Source: Gorsachius magnificus (Eukaryota; Chordata; Aves; Pelecaniformes; Ardeidae). Taken from it: a stretch of DNA of 64,000 bases. Made by a program: the position numbers and the translations under genes. The notes under the pieces were generated by a model that saw only the letters and a program-made list of their open reading frames with translations, had not been told where the DNA came from and did no database searches. Shown in pieces: positions 50,401 through 62,375 of the stretch; the first letter of the stretch is position 1; the number at the start of each line of letters is the position of its first letter. The stretch spans positions 105,161,265 to 105,225,264 of the forward strand of contig CM067081.1 in NCBI GenBank assembly GCA_034008185.1. Reading direction: 5' to 3'.

Positions 50401-53400
50401 CTTTCTGGAATGGGAGTGCTGCATTTCAGTACTAATTCAGTTGCCAAAACACAGGTGTTTAGGGACATTTGAGATACCCTAGGGATCCCACCTGGCCTCT
50501 AACTGCTGATCCAGAAGGACACAAATTTCCCATAGGACCTTTGCTAGTGCTTGTCAACCCTGTATGTGTGTATCTACTAGTCAAAGGCATTTCCAGTGAC
50601 ATAGCATGGTGCTTGTGCTTATGCGACTGAATCCTGATGTTTTGAGCTGCCCCTGCACAGCACCAGGTCTTCTGAGGTGCTGTTGTAATCAGCAAGTAAG
50701 GATGGGGCTGCTTTTAGCTTTTCTACTTTTTGAGCCTTGAGGTTTTCTGCATGCAGATCACCTGCCTGTTCAGCTACAAGTAAAAAGGTCTCAGTGACCT
50801 TGAATGTTGAAAAGAATTAACAGAAGACCTTTAAACGAAGAAACTTGCGAGCCAACAAAAGATTTTTAAAGTGTGATATAAGCTGCATACATCCTTACTT
50901 ATGAAGGTCCTCATTAAAAAAGGCATGCAAATGTTTTACTGGTGAGGAAGGAAGCTGTTTAAGAGACTTGACTCCCCACCCTTAAATAAAAGTCAGAAAA
51001 ACACAGCTGATCTGTCTTAAAAGAGAAAACCAGCTCCGTTTCACTGACATTTCTGAAAGCTTTTTGTGAACTTCTCTAGGAAAGCACAGAAACACAAGCC
51101 TTGCACAGTGACTGCACACACTCAGGGATTGAGGCAGGTACTCCTAAAGGGTTTTTTTAATTTTTAATGTCATTAATTAGTGTGTGAACTAAAACAGCAG
51201 TGTGCATATAGCTTCCAGATGTTTTATTCTCCAGGTTACATGGTTCTTCTGGGGACCGGCGACTTCTGTGAGAAAAGAAAGCTTGGAAGGAGGAGTTCTG
51301 TATGACCTTGTTTCACTGAGCCAGTAAACCTCACTGGGACAGTGGCTAATGTTGGCCACTGTCCATCGCAAGGAGGTCTACAATGACATTATAGACATCT
51401 TACTTCGCTGGTGGAGGGTGTAACTGTGTAGAAATCCACAGGAGAAAAAGAAGGAAAAGACAAGGAATTACAAGACAAGAACATTTGGAGCTGGAAAGGG
51501 TGGTGAGAAGAAAGGCTTCCAAAAGACAGAGAGGTAAAGCCAGAGAAATTACTCAATTCTTAGGCTGCTCTGGAAGGCATAAAGCAGAGCAAAGCCTCCC
51601 TCTTAGTCATTAGATGCCTGGTGCCACACAAATGCGTTGAGAAAATGTGCTAATGAATTGAACGCAGTGAAAGGAGGCAAGGTTAATACATAGTAAACTG
51701 CACCTGTTGACAAGTACTTTAGTTATGACTATGAAAGTGCTTTATAGGGTAATAACTGTTCAGTAGCAAACTTAAAATAAAAATAATGGAGGTTTAATAA
51801 TAGTAATTGTGTCATTGTTATTAAAGGTTTTAGCAGGTTTTAAATTGAAAGCTTAAACTCCCCAGCAGAGAACAAATTATTTGGCCAATTCTGCAAATAC
51901 AAGTTTAACACTTTCTGGCTACTTTACATTAGCAAGTAATTTGACACTGTAAGGGCAGATGGTGCTCAGTCCCCTGCATGTACACTGTATGCAACACAGT
52001 GGTTTTACCTTGGACTAAATTTAGTCTGGGTATCTGAACAGACCACCACCATCACATCTGAATCTGCCAAAAGGGCACATGGTTGTTCTGGGTTGTTCTC
52101 TCAATTAGGAGCTGGAATGCGTTTGGTGTGCAACTGGAACAGACCATCTGCCTTAAGTGCCTCTGAAATGAAACCTGTTCACAGGTACTGAAACCACCCC
52201 AAGAACAGAAACTAAGTGCAACTAGTGGGGACAAGCAGGGGGGGTTGCTTCAAAGCCATGCTGTTGCTCTGAACCAAAACAGAGCTGTAGAAAACCCTTT
52301 GCTCCTTTTCTTTGCTAATTATCTTAAAGTCTGAGTGTGATACAGTTTAGGTTGCAAATGAAAGGGGAAAGAGCCATGCAAATTGATTACAATTTAGAAT
52401 AGTTTAATAGCATGAGGTACTCAGGATACTGCTTGTGTCTTGTTGCCTTGTGAGACGGGCTGGACCACATGGATCTCTGGTCTTCCACTGGTGACAGGTA
52501 CAAACAAGCCATGGAGCCTGCTGTGGAAATAAATGTGCGATGATAACCCGACAGTGGAGGAAGCCATGAGGTGACAGACGCTTCATTAGAGGGGGTGGGT
52601 GAGAAGCTGGGGTGTGGCAAAGCCGTTCTTGCTGGACTGATACTGGTTCTCATGTATTTATCCTTACTTCTCCCTTCTTCTTTCCGCTAGGAGAGAGAAC
52701 AATAAATATGGAACAGACATGAGCAGGGCAGGAGCGAAAACTTTTGCTCTCTGCTGAAAATCACTGCTGTTCACAAGACAATTCTCAATTGAAAATGTTA
52801 ACTTTTCATTATAAAATCAAATTTAAGCTTTGAAAAATAAATAAAAACAAATTGCTGGCAGCCATAAAGAAAACGTCAACAGTTGAAATCTGTTGAAACC
52901 ATGAAAAAAAAATTAGTTCTCAGCTGAAAGTCTTTGGTTTTTTCAAAGCAATTTTTGATATCCTTTTAAAAGGAAAGCACATGTTCACAGAATCTGGGTG
53001 TGTTCTGTGAAAACTCCCAGTTTTCTGAAGGGATGGAGGTGTGGGAAACAAAAAACCAAAAAGATGTGTTGGTAAATCCTGAGAAATTTCTCAGTGACCT
53101 ATGTAAATGTTATCTTATACAGTTTTGTGTCTACATTAGATGCTTTTACTACATTTTTTTTTTCCCCAAAAAAAGCTCAAGGAAGTAATTTCTGAGTCAG
53201 ATTAAATATCAGGACTTCTTCTTCAGTCTTGAACAGTCTCTTGCAAGGGCAACAGATCTGTTTGCAACCCACTGCAATGACTGGAAATTTGGAGGGTAAA
53301 TTTGAGCAAGATATATGCTTATGTCTGTTTCCATTTAAATTTAAAGATGTATTTCTGTGCTTATTCTTACCCAGTACTGTGACTCTAAGTGGTTCTCCTG

Positions 53401-53672
53401 TCTATACAGATGTCAGGAATTACTTGATATATTGGGATATTTGTGATGTTCATCTTTAAAGAGTTGGATTCCAGCACTCTCCCAGTACTTCAAGCAGCGT
53501 CACGGCTTTGCGGGTACTGCTGCTTCAGCAGATGTCAGGAAGCCATGTGCTTGTCAGGTACCATATGGAGATTCCCAGAAGAGGCTGAGCACTCTCAACT
53601 TTATTGCCTTCCTGGAGTTTCAGGTCACTGAGGACCATGCAAAACTGAACCCTTTGGCAGATTTAATAATGA
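47411..53672. other. Non-coding DNA, no gene recognised
   Basis: No supported gene or mobile element. Frames are about 82-88 codons or less. The part at 51.60-51.99 kb is free of obvious repeats and contains many AT-rich homeobox-like words (gctaatgaattg, aataatagtaattg, acattagcaagtaattt). It is a candidate conserved non-coding element by appearance only. Confidence 0.5.
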
Positions 53673-53696
53673 TTTTTTTTTTTTTTTTTTTTTTTT
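53673..53696. repeat. Poly(T) run
   Basis: A run of 24 T residues. It could be the reversed tail of an old retroposon, but no body is recognised on its right side. Confidence 0.85.
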
Positions 53697-56600
53697 AATT
53701 ATAGAGCCAAAAGAAGCCAACACATGTGCTGGCTCCAATATTTCCATTTCAATCCAGCCCAGCTTCTGAGGATGTTAAGTGCGTGGCCTCTTTTGGACTT
53801 TGGAATTAAAAAGAGTATCTGAATAAAGCTTCCTTTTATTTGAGAAGGGAAGCATTCTTTTGAAACTGTCTCAAATATCACACTTGGCTGCCAGCACATT
53901 TTGGGAAAGACAGGTGAGAAGTGAAGCACATTCCTTCCATTATGCCTTTTGCCACAGTGTCCAGCTTTATCATCTGGGCAATTACATGTCTTTGAAAAAA
54001 AGCTCAAATGCCATTACAGTTTTGACTTAAACCAAGACAGGGAAAAAAAAAAGTATTTTAAGCTTATTACAATAAAACTTTATGTCTGCTTCACTTTGGT
54101 AGGACTCGAATAGTATTTAAGGAAAGCAGCAGATAACTTTATCGCTATGTGGGGCCTGTTTTTTTCTTAGACCATGGGATGGCTCATAACACACCACAAT
54201 TATAGTACAAGAGGGTGAGAGATGGGAGCAATTTGTGGGGTCAGAGGAAGGTTGTTTCAAGTGTAAATAATCCCTTTAAATTTGTGAGTTACTTTCAACT
54301 AGGTTTTGCACATCAAAGAACCTATTTCCTCTTATTATTAAAAGTACAAGACAGATACACATGAAAAACCTCTGCATTGGAACATGTTTTGGAATGACCT
54401 GGGCATATAGTACTCTTCCTTAACTGTTTACATCAGTATCCTTTACTGAGTGCTCAGGTACCGTAGTAGTAATAGATGGTTTCTGAAATGGCAGTAAGCA
54501 ACTGTGCTCAAGGAATACTGCCTGCCATCCTGAAAGCTACATACACCCGGTCTGATTTTCTTTTCTTACATTTAACTGATATTTTTCTTCGGCAGTTATA
54601 CATAGTTTTTAATAACTACCTAAATGAACACAGCCTCTGTATGAAGTGTCTTGTGCACAAAAGGTATTAAACAGTCAAGCCTGCTTTTGGAGGAGTCTTA
54701 CAGACATATGACATTTCATCACGGTGATGAAGATACAGAGAGGGCCTTTCACAGCAGTGGAATCACACCCACTATTCTCTTCACATGTTTTGGGGTGGGT
54801 TCTTCTTTTTTTACAGTTTGCTAGATTTCACTATCACATGTACGTATTTTCAGAGTCCTGTGCATGGTTCAGTTACCCTGTTTATGGTGCTCACGATGTT
54901 TAATGGTGCTCACTGTCACAGCAGGGATTAACAGGCTCTTCAGGAGGGCATTCATGTAAGGGGACCAGACACAGGATTGTTATAGACTGGTTGAACAATG
55001 CTTACGTTGCATGCCAGCTGTTCCTCAGGCTTTGCAAAGAGCTTATACCCATCTTAAACCCCACTTAAGCCCTACTTTGATTTTTTTACCTACATATCCT
55101 ACTAGTGAAAACTATCAGTGGCATCTCTACAATAGCGGAGGAGCTGGTCACTTGATGTGAGGAATGCTAATACTTGTACAAGAAAATTATTTTTTAAGAG
55201 TTTGGGAAAGAAATAATAAATAAAAATAACCTTTGGGACACTGAAGTTAAGAACTGTTGTTATTACAGTTTTTTTCAAAGCAGCCTTGTTGAACAAAATG
55301 CAGATAGTCTCCTTCCCTCTTACTAGTACCCCCTCCGCTTACATTTGCTGTTGTCCTGCTTGTATTACGGACCCCTTCCAGAGACAGTAAGTTCCTGACT
55401 GCATTCTTCTTGATTACTACCTCGTAACACCAGAAGACTCATCTCTTTTGGGGAAAGCTTCTTCTCAAATAAAAAGTGAGCCTGTGGTGTGGAGTATCTG
55501 CTGCTTTTACAGACCTACCCTTGAGAGTTATTCCTGCTTTGCTCGCAAAGCCAAGGCCTTGAACCAGAAAAACTCCTGTGCTGTGCTCAACAACAGAGTC
55601 AACGTGACACAGGTAGGATTGGAGATTATAGTTTTCATAGTAAAATACAGTTATTGAGTGGCAGTATTCTACACTTTTCATTTTCAAGACAAATGCTAAC
55701 ACTTTTTAAAGCTGTAGCTGTGCTAAGCACACCCTGTCTTCTCCCAAGCTCTGCTCTCTCATCCACAGCAAAAGAACTAGTTGTAGATGAAACCAAGGGG
55801 ATGAGAGGCTTGTGAGATGTTGGGGCTATTAGGTTGTTTTCATTTGACTGGGTCTTTATGTCAATTTACACTTACTCAGAAAAGCAACTAGGCGCACAGT
55901 CAGGGCCTCCTTTTTCTTGTATTGGGGCTTTAAAGACATATAATCTTTAGTCTATAATCAGCTGTGTCTTCTTTAACTAAACTTTACCTAAGTTCTGTGA
56001 GTCATTTTGGAGGATCAGACCCTGGGTCTGTAGGATTTCTCCTGATTGTTGACAGATATTCTTGGTATAGTGTAATAATATCTCCAGGAATTTTCAAACC
56101 TCTACCTCCTTATGTCTGTCAACAAGTAGCCTGTGCACAAAAGCCCTTTGGCACATGCAAACTTGTAAGAAAATAGGGAGTTCGAAGGCCTGACTTTCAG
56201 TCACGCCTGTGTATGCAGCTGCGTTTGTTCTGTCCATAGACAATGCAGGGAGAACCTGGAAAAAGTTGCCATGAAAGAGGAAGAAGTTTCCCTGACAGAT
56301 TCAATTTAAGGTGAGAATGAATGAGAACAAACAGCAGGTCTACATTAGTTATGCAGGCTGGATAAAAAGAGATAATGTTATTTCACCAAAGTACAGTGTA
56401 GCCACGTAGCTGGCTAGTAGACAGATAACAGAGGAGCAGGGGAAGTCCAAGTATTCCTGAATTTTATCAGTACATAGGAGAAGACCTTACTTCTTGTGCA
56501 ATTAACTGAAAGGAGAATATTCCCTTGCGCACACCTAGAGTCTCAGCTTGACTCAGGCAGCCTTGAAAGAGAATCCTCTTGAAGAGACTTCGCTGAGAGG

Positions 56601-57609
56601 AGTTTATATTAGCTCCCACTTGAATTGAAAGCTATTCCACCTGCTATCTGGCAGGAAGGCAGTGTGCATAATTAAAAGCAGACATTTCAAAGACTATGAG
56701 TACCCAGCGGGGTTTTGAATACCGAGAGTAGTGAAGGGTTCTACCTCATCTGCACACTGTTTCCACCCTTTAAGTACTCTGGAGAAATTAACTAACGATA
56801 TTTGGTTATTATTAATCCTTTTTACAATGGAAAGAGCATCTCAAATAATTTTTGGTGCCAAGAATCTGTTGTTTCAAGCAATTCACTAAGCAGGCTCAGA
56901 CACTGTGAGCCCTCCCTAGTTAAAGCTTCTACGGTTTAATTTATTCCAGAGACTGGATCAGCAATGGTGGGAAGGTGAAAATTCTGTGTTTCAGTATTCA
57001 TTTTTGTGGGAGTGAGAAACTGTTTTTCTTTCCAGGCTCAGAAGAGAAGCCAATTGCCATAGAATAAGCTCTTCCTAGGGAAAAGATTTTATTGATATCT
57101 GAGACAAATTTGTATTTAAGGTTACTAATTCCAAATTACTTTTTCTTCAACAAAGCCATGTTATTAGATACTACAGATTTATATTTTTTTTATCCCAAAT
57201 GTAATCTCTGTTTGCTTATAAATTTTCTGCTCTGAAGAACTGATAACTTTGCTGAGCGAGGGATTCTAACATGGTCAAGGAATATCTTTTTTTAATAGAA
57301 TAAGTAGTAGCAATTAAACACAAATGAAAATATGATTACCTGCCCACTATAAGTTTTCCGTACTAGGATACCCAGTCAACAAAAACTCTTTGGTTCAGAA
57401 ACGGAAAAGCATTGTATACATTGAAAAAAAAACCCCAAGTATTCAAAGAAATCACATGCTGATGACATCCCTTATTGACCATATAGTAACAGAACTGTCT
57501 TTTTCTTCTTAGAATGTGAAAACTAATTGCCAACTAGTAAATGTGTATATTATGTAATAAACTTAATTAACACTAGACAAAGTTTTCCTTTCATTCTTTC
57601 TCATTACAA
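53697..57609. other. Non-coding DNA, no gene recognised
   Basis: Short open frames only, the largest about 102 codons on the minus strand at 53699-54007. A short direct repeat, tggtgctcac, occurs twice near 54886-54913. No element is recognised. Confidence 0.5.
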
Positions 57610-57662
57610 GGCAGTCCTTGACAGAGACATGGACTAGATGACCACACCTCTCCAAGGCTTAT
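57610..57662 (+). mobile_element. Possible ancient CR1 3' remnant
   Basis: The words gacatggactagatgacc and then cctctccaagg resemble the CR1 3' untranslated region (...ggactagatgacct...). The match covers only about 50 bp and lacks the terminal repeats, so it may be chance. Confidence 0.3.
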
Positions 57663-58324
57663 TTTTATGCCTCTAAATTCAAGTGAACAATTTTTTAAAG
57701 CATTCTCCCCTCACCTTAGAAATATATTGGCACTGTTTTCCCCATATGAAAGAAATTCATACATAGTCTCCCATTCGGCCAGTTGAGCATAAGTAATACT
57801 TTGCTGTCTTGACTATTTTGCTTGCAAACAATACTGTCTTTTTCTCAGAAGGTCTGATTCTGAAATTTATAAACCATGTAATAAACTGGCATTGATTTTA
57901 AACAGCTATTTGTATGAACATATGTATTTCCATATGAATAGGGTTGTAGAATCAGGCCAGGATCACGCAAGTCACCACGTAAGGATGGATTATAGGATTG
58001 GAGATGGATAACTGTATGAACCAGTAAACCCTGTCATGTTCTTGATTGTGTTTTGAATCTCCTTTTGTGCTAAAGGTTTACAAGTTATAAAGACACCCTA
58101 TGAGAATTGCCAGACAGTGCTTTAATAAACATAGATCCTGCCTGAGCAACCCTTCTACACATACATAAATCCAATTCATTTCCTCTAGTGTCTGATTTCA
58201 GCTGAAGTTGAAACCTGCCAACGCAAGGAACAAGCTAGCCCCCTGTGCAACCAGGACAAGAGCAATGAAACAAATCTAAGTTACTCTGTAAATGAATAAA
58301 CATAACTGTACAGGTAATAACAGT
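57663..58324. other. Non-coding DNA, no gene recognised
   Basis: AT-rich, with no open frame or repeat of note. Confidence 0.5.
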
Positions 58325-58548
58325 AGATTCAGTTGAATATGAGGAAGAACTTCTTTACCTTGAGGGTGACAGAGCACAGGAACAGGCTGCCCGGGGGGGT
58401 TGTGGAGTCTCCTTCTTTGGAGATATTCAAAATCCACCTAGACAATGTCCTGTGCAACCTGCTCTAGGTGAACCTACTTTAGCAGGGGGGTTAGACTGGA
58501 TGATCTCCCAAGGTCCCTTCCAACCCCTGCCGTTCTGTGATTCTGTGA
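58325..58548 (+). mobile_element. CR1 3' end, moderately old
   Basis: Landmarks in order are: atgaggaagaacttctttac, acaggaacaggctgcccg, a G-run, then gttgtggagtctccttc, the end of ORF2 (acctgctctaggtgaacc), and the untranslated region ttagactggatgatctccc and aggtcccttccaaccc. It ends in gttctgtgattctgtga. The wording differs from the 20.2/27.3 kb copies (gatctccc instead of gacctctagg, and a ttctgtga terminal repeat), so it belongs to another CR1 subfamily. The coding part is broken and under 150 bp. Confidence 0.93.
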
Positions 58549-61500
58549 CATGCGTGACATATCAGAATGGAATTTCCCTACTTCATCCTTTTTCTCTCCA
58601 TTGTTCTAGGTCACTTTCTACTACAGCCTTGTTTTTCTCCATACTGCCAACTTGGAAATCTCACATGCCTGCATAGTCCCCAAAAAGCAGCTCAACTTTA
58701 AAACTTGCAGTGGTTCATTCCCCACTCAACCATTAGGGAGCTATGTAGGAGTGGTCAGTGCTGATGGAGAGAGGAGAGTTTATCCTGGCAATCCAGGGTT
58801 GCAGTGAGCACTGTAACCACTTGCAGAGGTGCTCCAACCTCGTTACCTCTGCTGCACAGTGCAACAGCACCAGGCAACCAGCAGCCAGAGTAACTTTTGG
58901 CAGCCTAAATGCTCTTAGACATATCCAAATGAGAGACAGTGTTTATGTGGCTGTGCAAGTGGGGAGAGTCCTGGTGTTTCTTTTATGGAGTACTTTTAAT
59001 GCTGGGACCTGTTGCAAGAGTGTTCTGTGTCTTCAGATATGTGAATAGCAGATTGGTTCTTTGTATATGGCAGTCAAAAATAGGTGGCTGGCTAACAGAA
59101 GAGTTCCTGAGTTTTACGAGATCAATAAAACTTGTTGTTGTACAGACCGCTTGGCTTTTGCTAGTAGTCTCTTACATCAGCTTTAATCAGGTTTCTCCCT
59201 GCATCATTGTGGGGGAGGCAGTACCACGCGTTTCTTCGGCAGCTGTTACCGAAAGTCCAATCTAAGTCCAGGCTTAATGGGCCACTGGAGTGAACAGGGT
59301 TTACGGATGCACTTGAGTGCTTTGCTGAACTGGGGCCAGCCTGGGTGACAATACTTTGTCAAGGAGCCAGGCACCCGGTCTCACTTTCTTTGGAGACATT
59401 TCCATGGTGTGAGATTTTTTTTTTCCTTTCATATGTTGTTTTTTTGCTGTGTTTTTTTGTTTTTTTTAATTGGGAATAAGCTCTCCAGAATGAAAATGTG
59501 TGATATCCTCTTGTCTGTGGAAAACTTCATAAACAAGAACAGACACTTCTAGTGCAGAGGCATTAGAAAGGCATTCCTTTTGAAAACAGCAGCTAGAGAC
59601 TCTTCATAACTCTCCTCCCTTTCTTGGATGATGAAATGGTTGAGCACTGAGACCTGAGGTGGGAAGGCCCACTAACCAGTTCCTTCCTCTATGAAATAGA
59701 CACTAAAGAGGAATTTGATCCAGATCCTCTCTCCTGCAAGTTCCACCACACACCTTGGGTCTGAGCTCAAAACCACTGAGGTGTCAGCTGGATGACTCCT
59801 CTGCAGTTCAGGGAATAGTGTATCTGGTGCAGACTTGGAAAACATCAAGGAGGCTTTCCTGGTTTTGCTAAGGATGTGGGCTTGCTCTCATCAATCATGG
59901 CCTTAGAAATGGACAATCAGTGCTACGTTTAAACTAAAAATGTAGAGAAAAATAGAAAAAAAGGTCAGAATAAACAATGGGGTCATTTGCATTCAGATCC
60001 CATTTTTCACATCACCTAAGTATAAAGCAGGGCCTAGAAGGAAGAAAGATTTAGTGCTGACTTCCTTCTAACAAAGCTGTGACTAATGGCATTATACCTT
60101 TTTATTTTATTTTTTAAACCAAAGCTAAAATGAGGGAACAGGAGAAAAAAAAAAAAACAACTTACAAATAGAGCTTACATTATGCTTATGACCTCTCAGG
60201 CAGCCTGCACAATGGGTGCCTCCCTTACCCCTTCCTCCTGCAGGATGGATCTCCTCCAGTTTCCCCGGCTGCTTGTTGTTAAAACAAAGACTGCTGTATG
60301 CTGTGCATCTTTTCACTGATGACACTTTATTTTTGCATTATTTGGGAACCGGGATACAAGTCCACACCTCCAGCAAAACAAACAAACAAACGAAAAAAAA
60401 CCCACAACGCTCATTTTGCACTGTCAGTCCAGATAAAACATCCTTTAGAGACATTTTACTCATCCTTTTACTCTGAACAAAAGCAGCAGAATGAGGTTCT
60501 GAACAGGCTGATCATATACAGATGCCATGTGAATTGGGCTTGAGTTGATAGGTAACAAAATAAATGTATTTAATGCATTAGAAAATATAGCATGGTTCAA
60601 GACTGAATGTAGCAAATCACCCTCCCTTCCACCAAAAGTAAAACTTATGTTTTGAAGTATGTGAAATTTCTTCTTTTTAATGGTATATGACCGTTTAAAT
60701 AACCTTATTTAGCTGGATAAAAACTGTTTTAGCTGAAACCCTGGCTTAGGTGAGTCAGTAAATGTTTGTACAACTAACATCAGTAACGGAAAAATTATGC
60801 AAGGCAAGTTTGCTTTTGTTTAGGCAAACAGAATGATAAAAATAAAATTGTGTCATGTAAAATTAATGCTTAGTGAAATCTTACTTTTTCAAGTACTGTT
60901 ATTAGGCAAAGCTGTAGATGTGTCAGCATAGTCCTTATATCAAATGCATGAAATAGAACCCTTTCAGTATCATAGCAATAATATTAATAGATTCATGCAG
61001 AGGCCTTCAGACGTGTAATTGCATATATAAGAAAACTGTTTTTGAATTGGTTGGGTACCAAAGAGTTCTTTTCTTCCAAGATTGAAGAACAAATTGAGGT
61101 AGAGATGCAGGAGAAGAAGATAAAACATGCTAGCTGGGGACTTCCAGGACAACTAAAAAGACTTGCCTTTTCACAGGTTTTCCACAATAACCTCTGATTT
61201 GGAATGATAAATCCACATTGCTGGGTTTTTCCAAAGCATGCCATTCCAAGGGATTACTAAATGTATTCCTAAATTATTTGGGACTTTAGAAAACTCCATA
61301 TCCATCTCTCAGTGACTTTCAGTGGCATTTAGGATTTCCAGAAAGGCCTCAGGCACTTATCTGGAATGAGAGTGTGAGAACCTGTGGAGAAGGTTTTACT
61401 GCCATTTCCCAAAAGCTCTTATATAGGTAATTTGTAGGTACTCCAGCTCACTGCAAGTTTGGATGCTTGTGGAGTTTGGATAAGGGTCTGCCATATCCAA

Positions 61501-62304
61501 TGCATCCTGAATAAGCCCGAGAACAAAAGGAAAGAAAATCTGAGTTCTGAAAGTTTCCTCATTTTTCTCCGTTTTGAGTCCCCTCAGCGTATCGTGGTTC
61601 AGCCAGGATGTCCAGCTGACATGATGCCAGCCTGCCTGCTCACCTGTAAATCTGCAAGCCAAAGGGCTGAAAACCCAATGCCAAACATGGTAAAAAAAGA
61701 GAAGGACAAGGCCCTGAGCAGGATGAAGTAACAGGGGGGTTCAACCAGTGGCTACTGAGGCAACCAGAAGAACCTTAGAAGCATCAGCATTGCCCCCTTC
61801 CCTGCTGTCAGGCAGCTGCCCTGAATCTGCTCCCAGGGCGCAGCAAGGTCTGTGCAGGAGCAGGGTGGCTGGAGGAGATGGAGGGGCCAAGGCAGCTCCT
61901 CGCCAGCCCCAGCCTCGAGGATAGCCCTGCCGTGTCCGGAGCTGTAGCCTAGTCTTCTCCCGTTCTACAGGCTATCAGTAGGTCACAGAGGAAACAATTT
62001 ATTATAACGGGCATCACTGTGTTCCCAGGTCAGTCTGATATATCCGTCCTTGGCTACTCATGGAGGTGACTTTCTGTCCCCATTGAAATGAAAACAGCTC
62101 CATTACTGGGCTCGCCTGGGCTCTCAGGGTTTGTTCCTCCAGCCCAGGCTCTCCGCCTAACTCCAGCCATGACACCTGATGTTACAATATCATCTTTTCT
62201 CGGCTGCTTGGCTTATTAAGAAGAGTAAGATAACTTCCCGGTGCTGCGGTGCCACGCAGGAAATGACTGTGAGACTCTCTGATAAAGGGGACCTTGGAGA
62301 AATA
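58549..62304. other. Non-coding DNA, no gene recognised
   Basis: Plus-strand frames of 96 and 108 codons overlap in different frames at 58758-59265 and share no recognisable domain. A/T-runs lie near 59420-59468 and 60150-60163, and a (CAAA)n run near 60376. The part at 61.79-61.95 kb is GC-richer but has no long CpG-dense core. No gene is recognised. Confidence 0.5.
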
Positions 62305-62375
62305 GGATCATAGAATCGTAGACTCATTTAGATTGAAAAAGACCTTTCCTTACATGTTGTAAATCCCTTTATGAA
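62305..62375 (-). mobile_element. Old CR1 3' end on the minus strand
   Basis: The plus-strand words ggatcatagaatcgtagac, then tcatttagattgaaaaagac, fit the reverse complement of a CR1 terminus, where atcatagaatcatttaggttggaaaagac-type sequence is usual. The match fades by about 62375. It is short and worn, hence a fragment of an older subfamily. Confidence 0.65.

Noticed and set aside
58758..59265. Two overlapping plus-strand frames of 96 and 108 codons
   Set aside because: Different frames over the same DNA, no family similarity, next to an old CR1.
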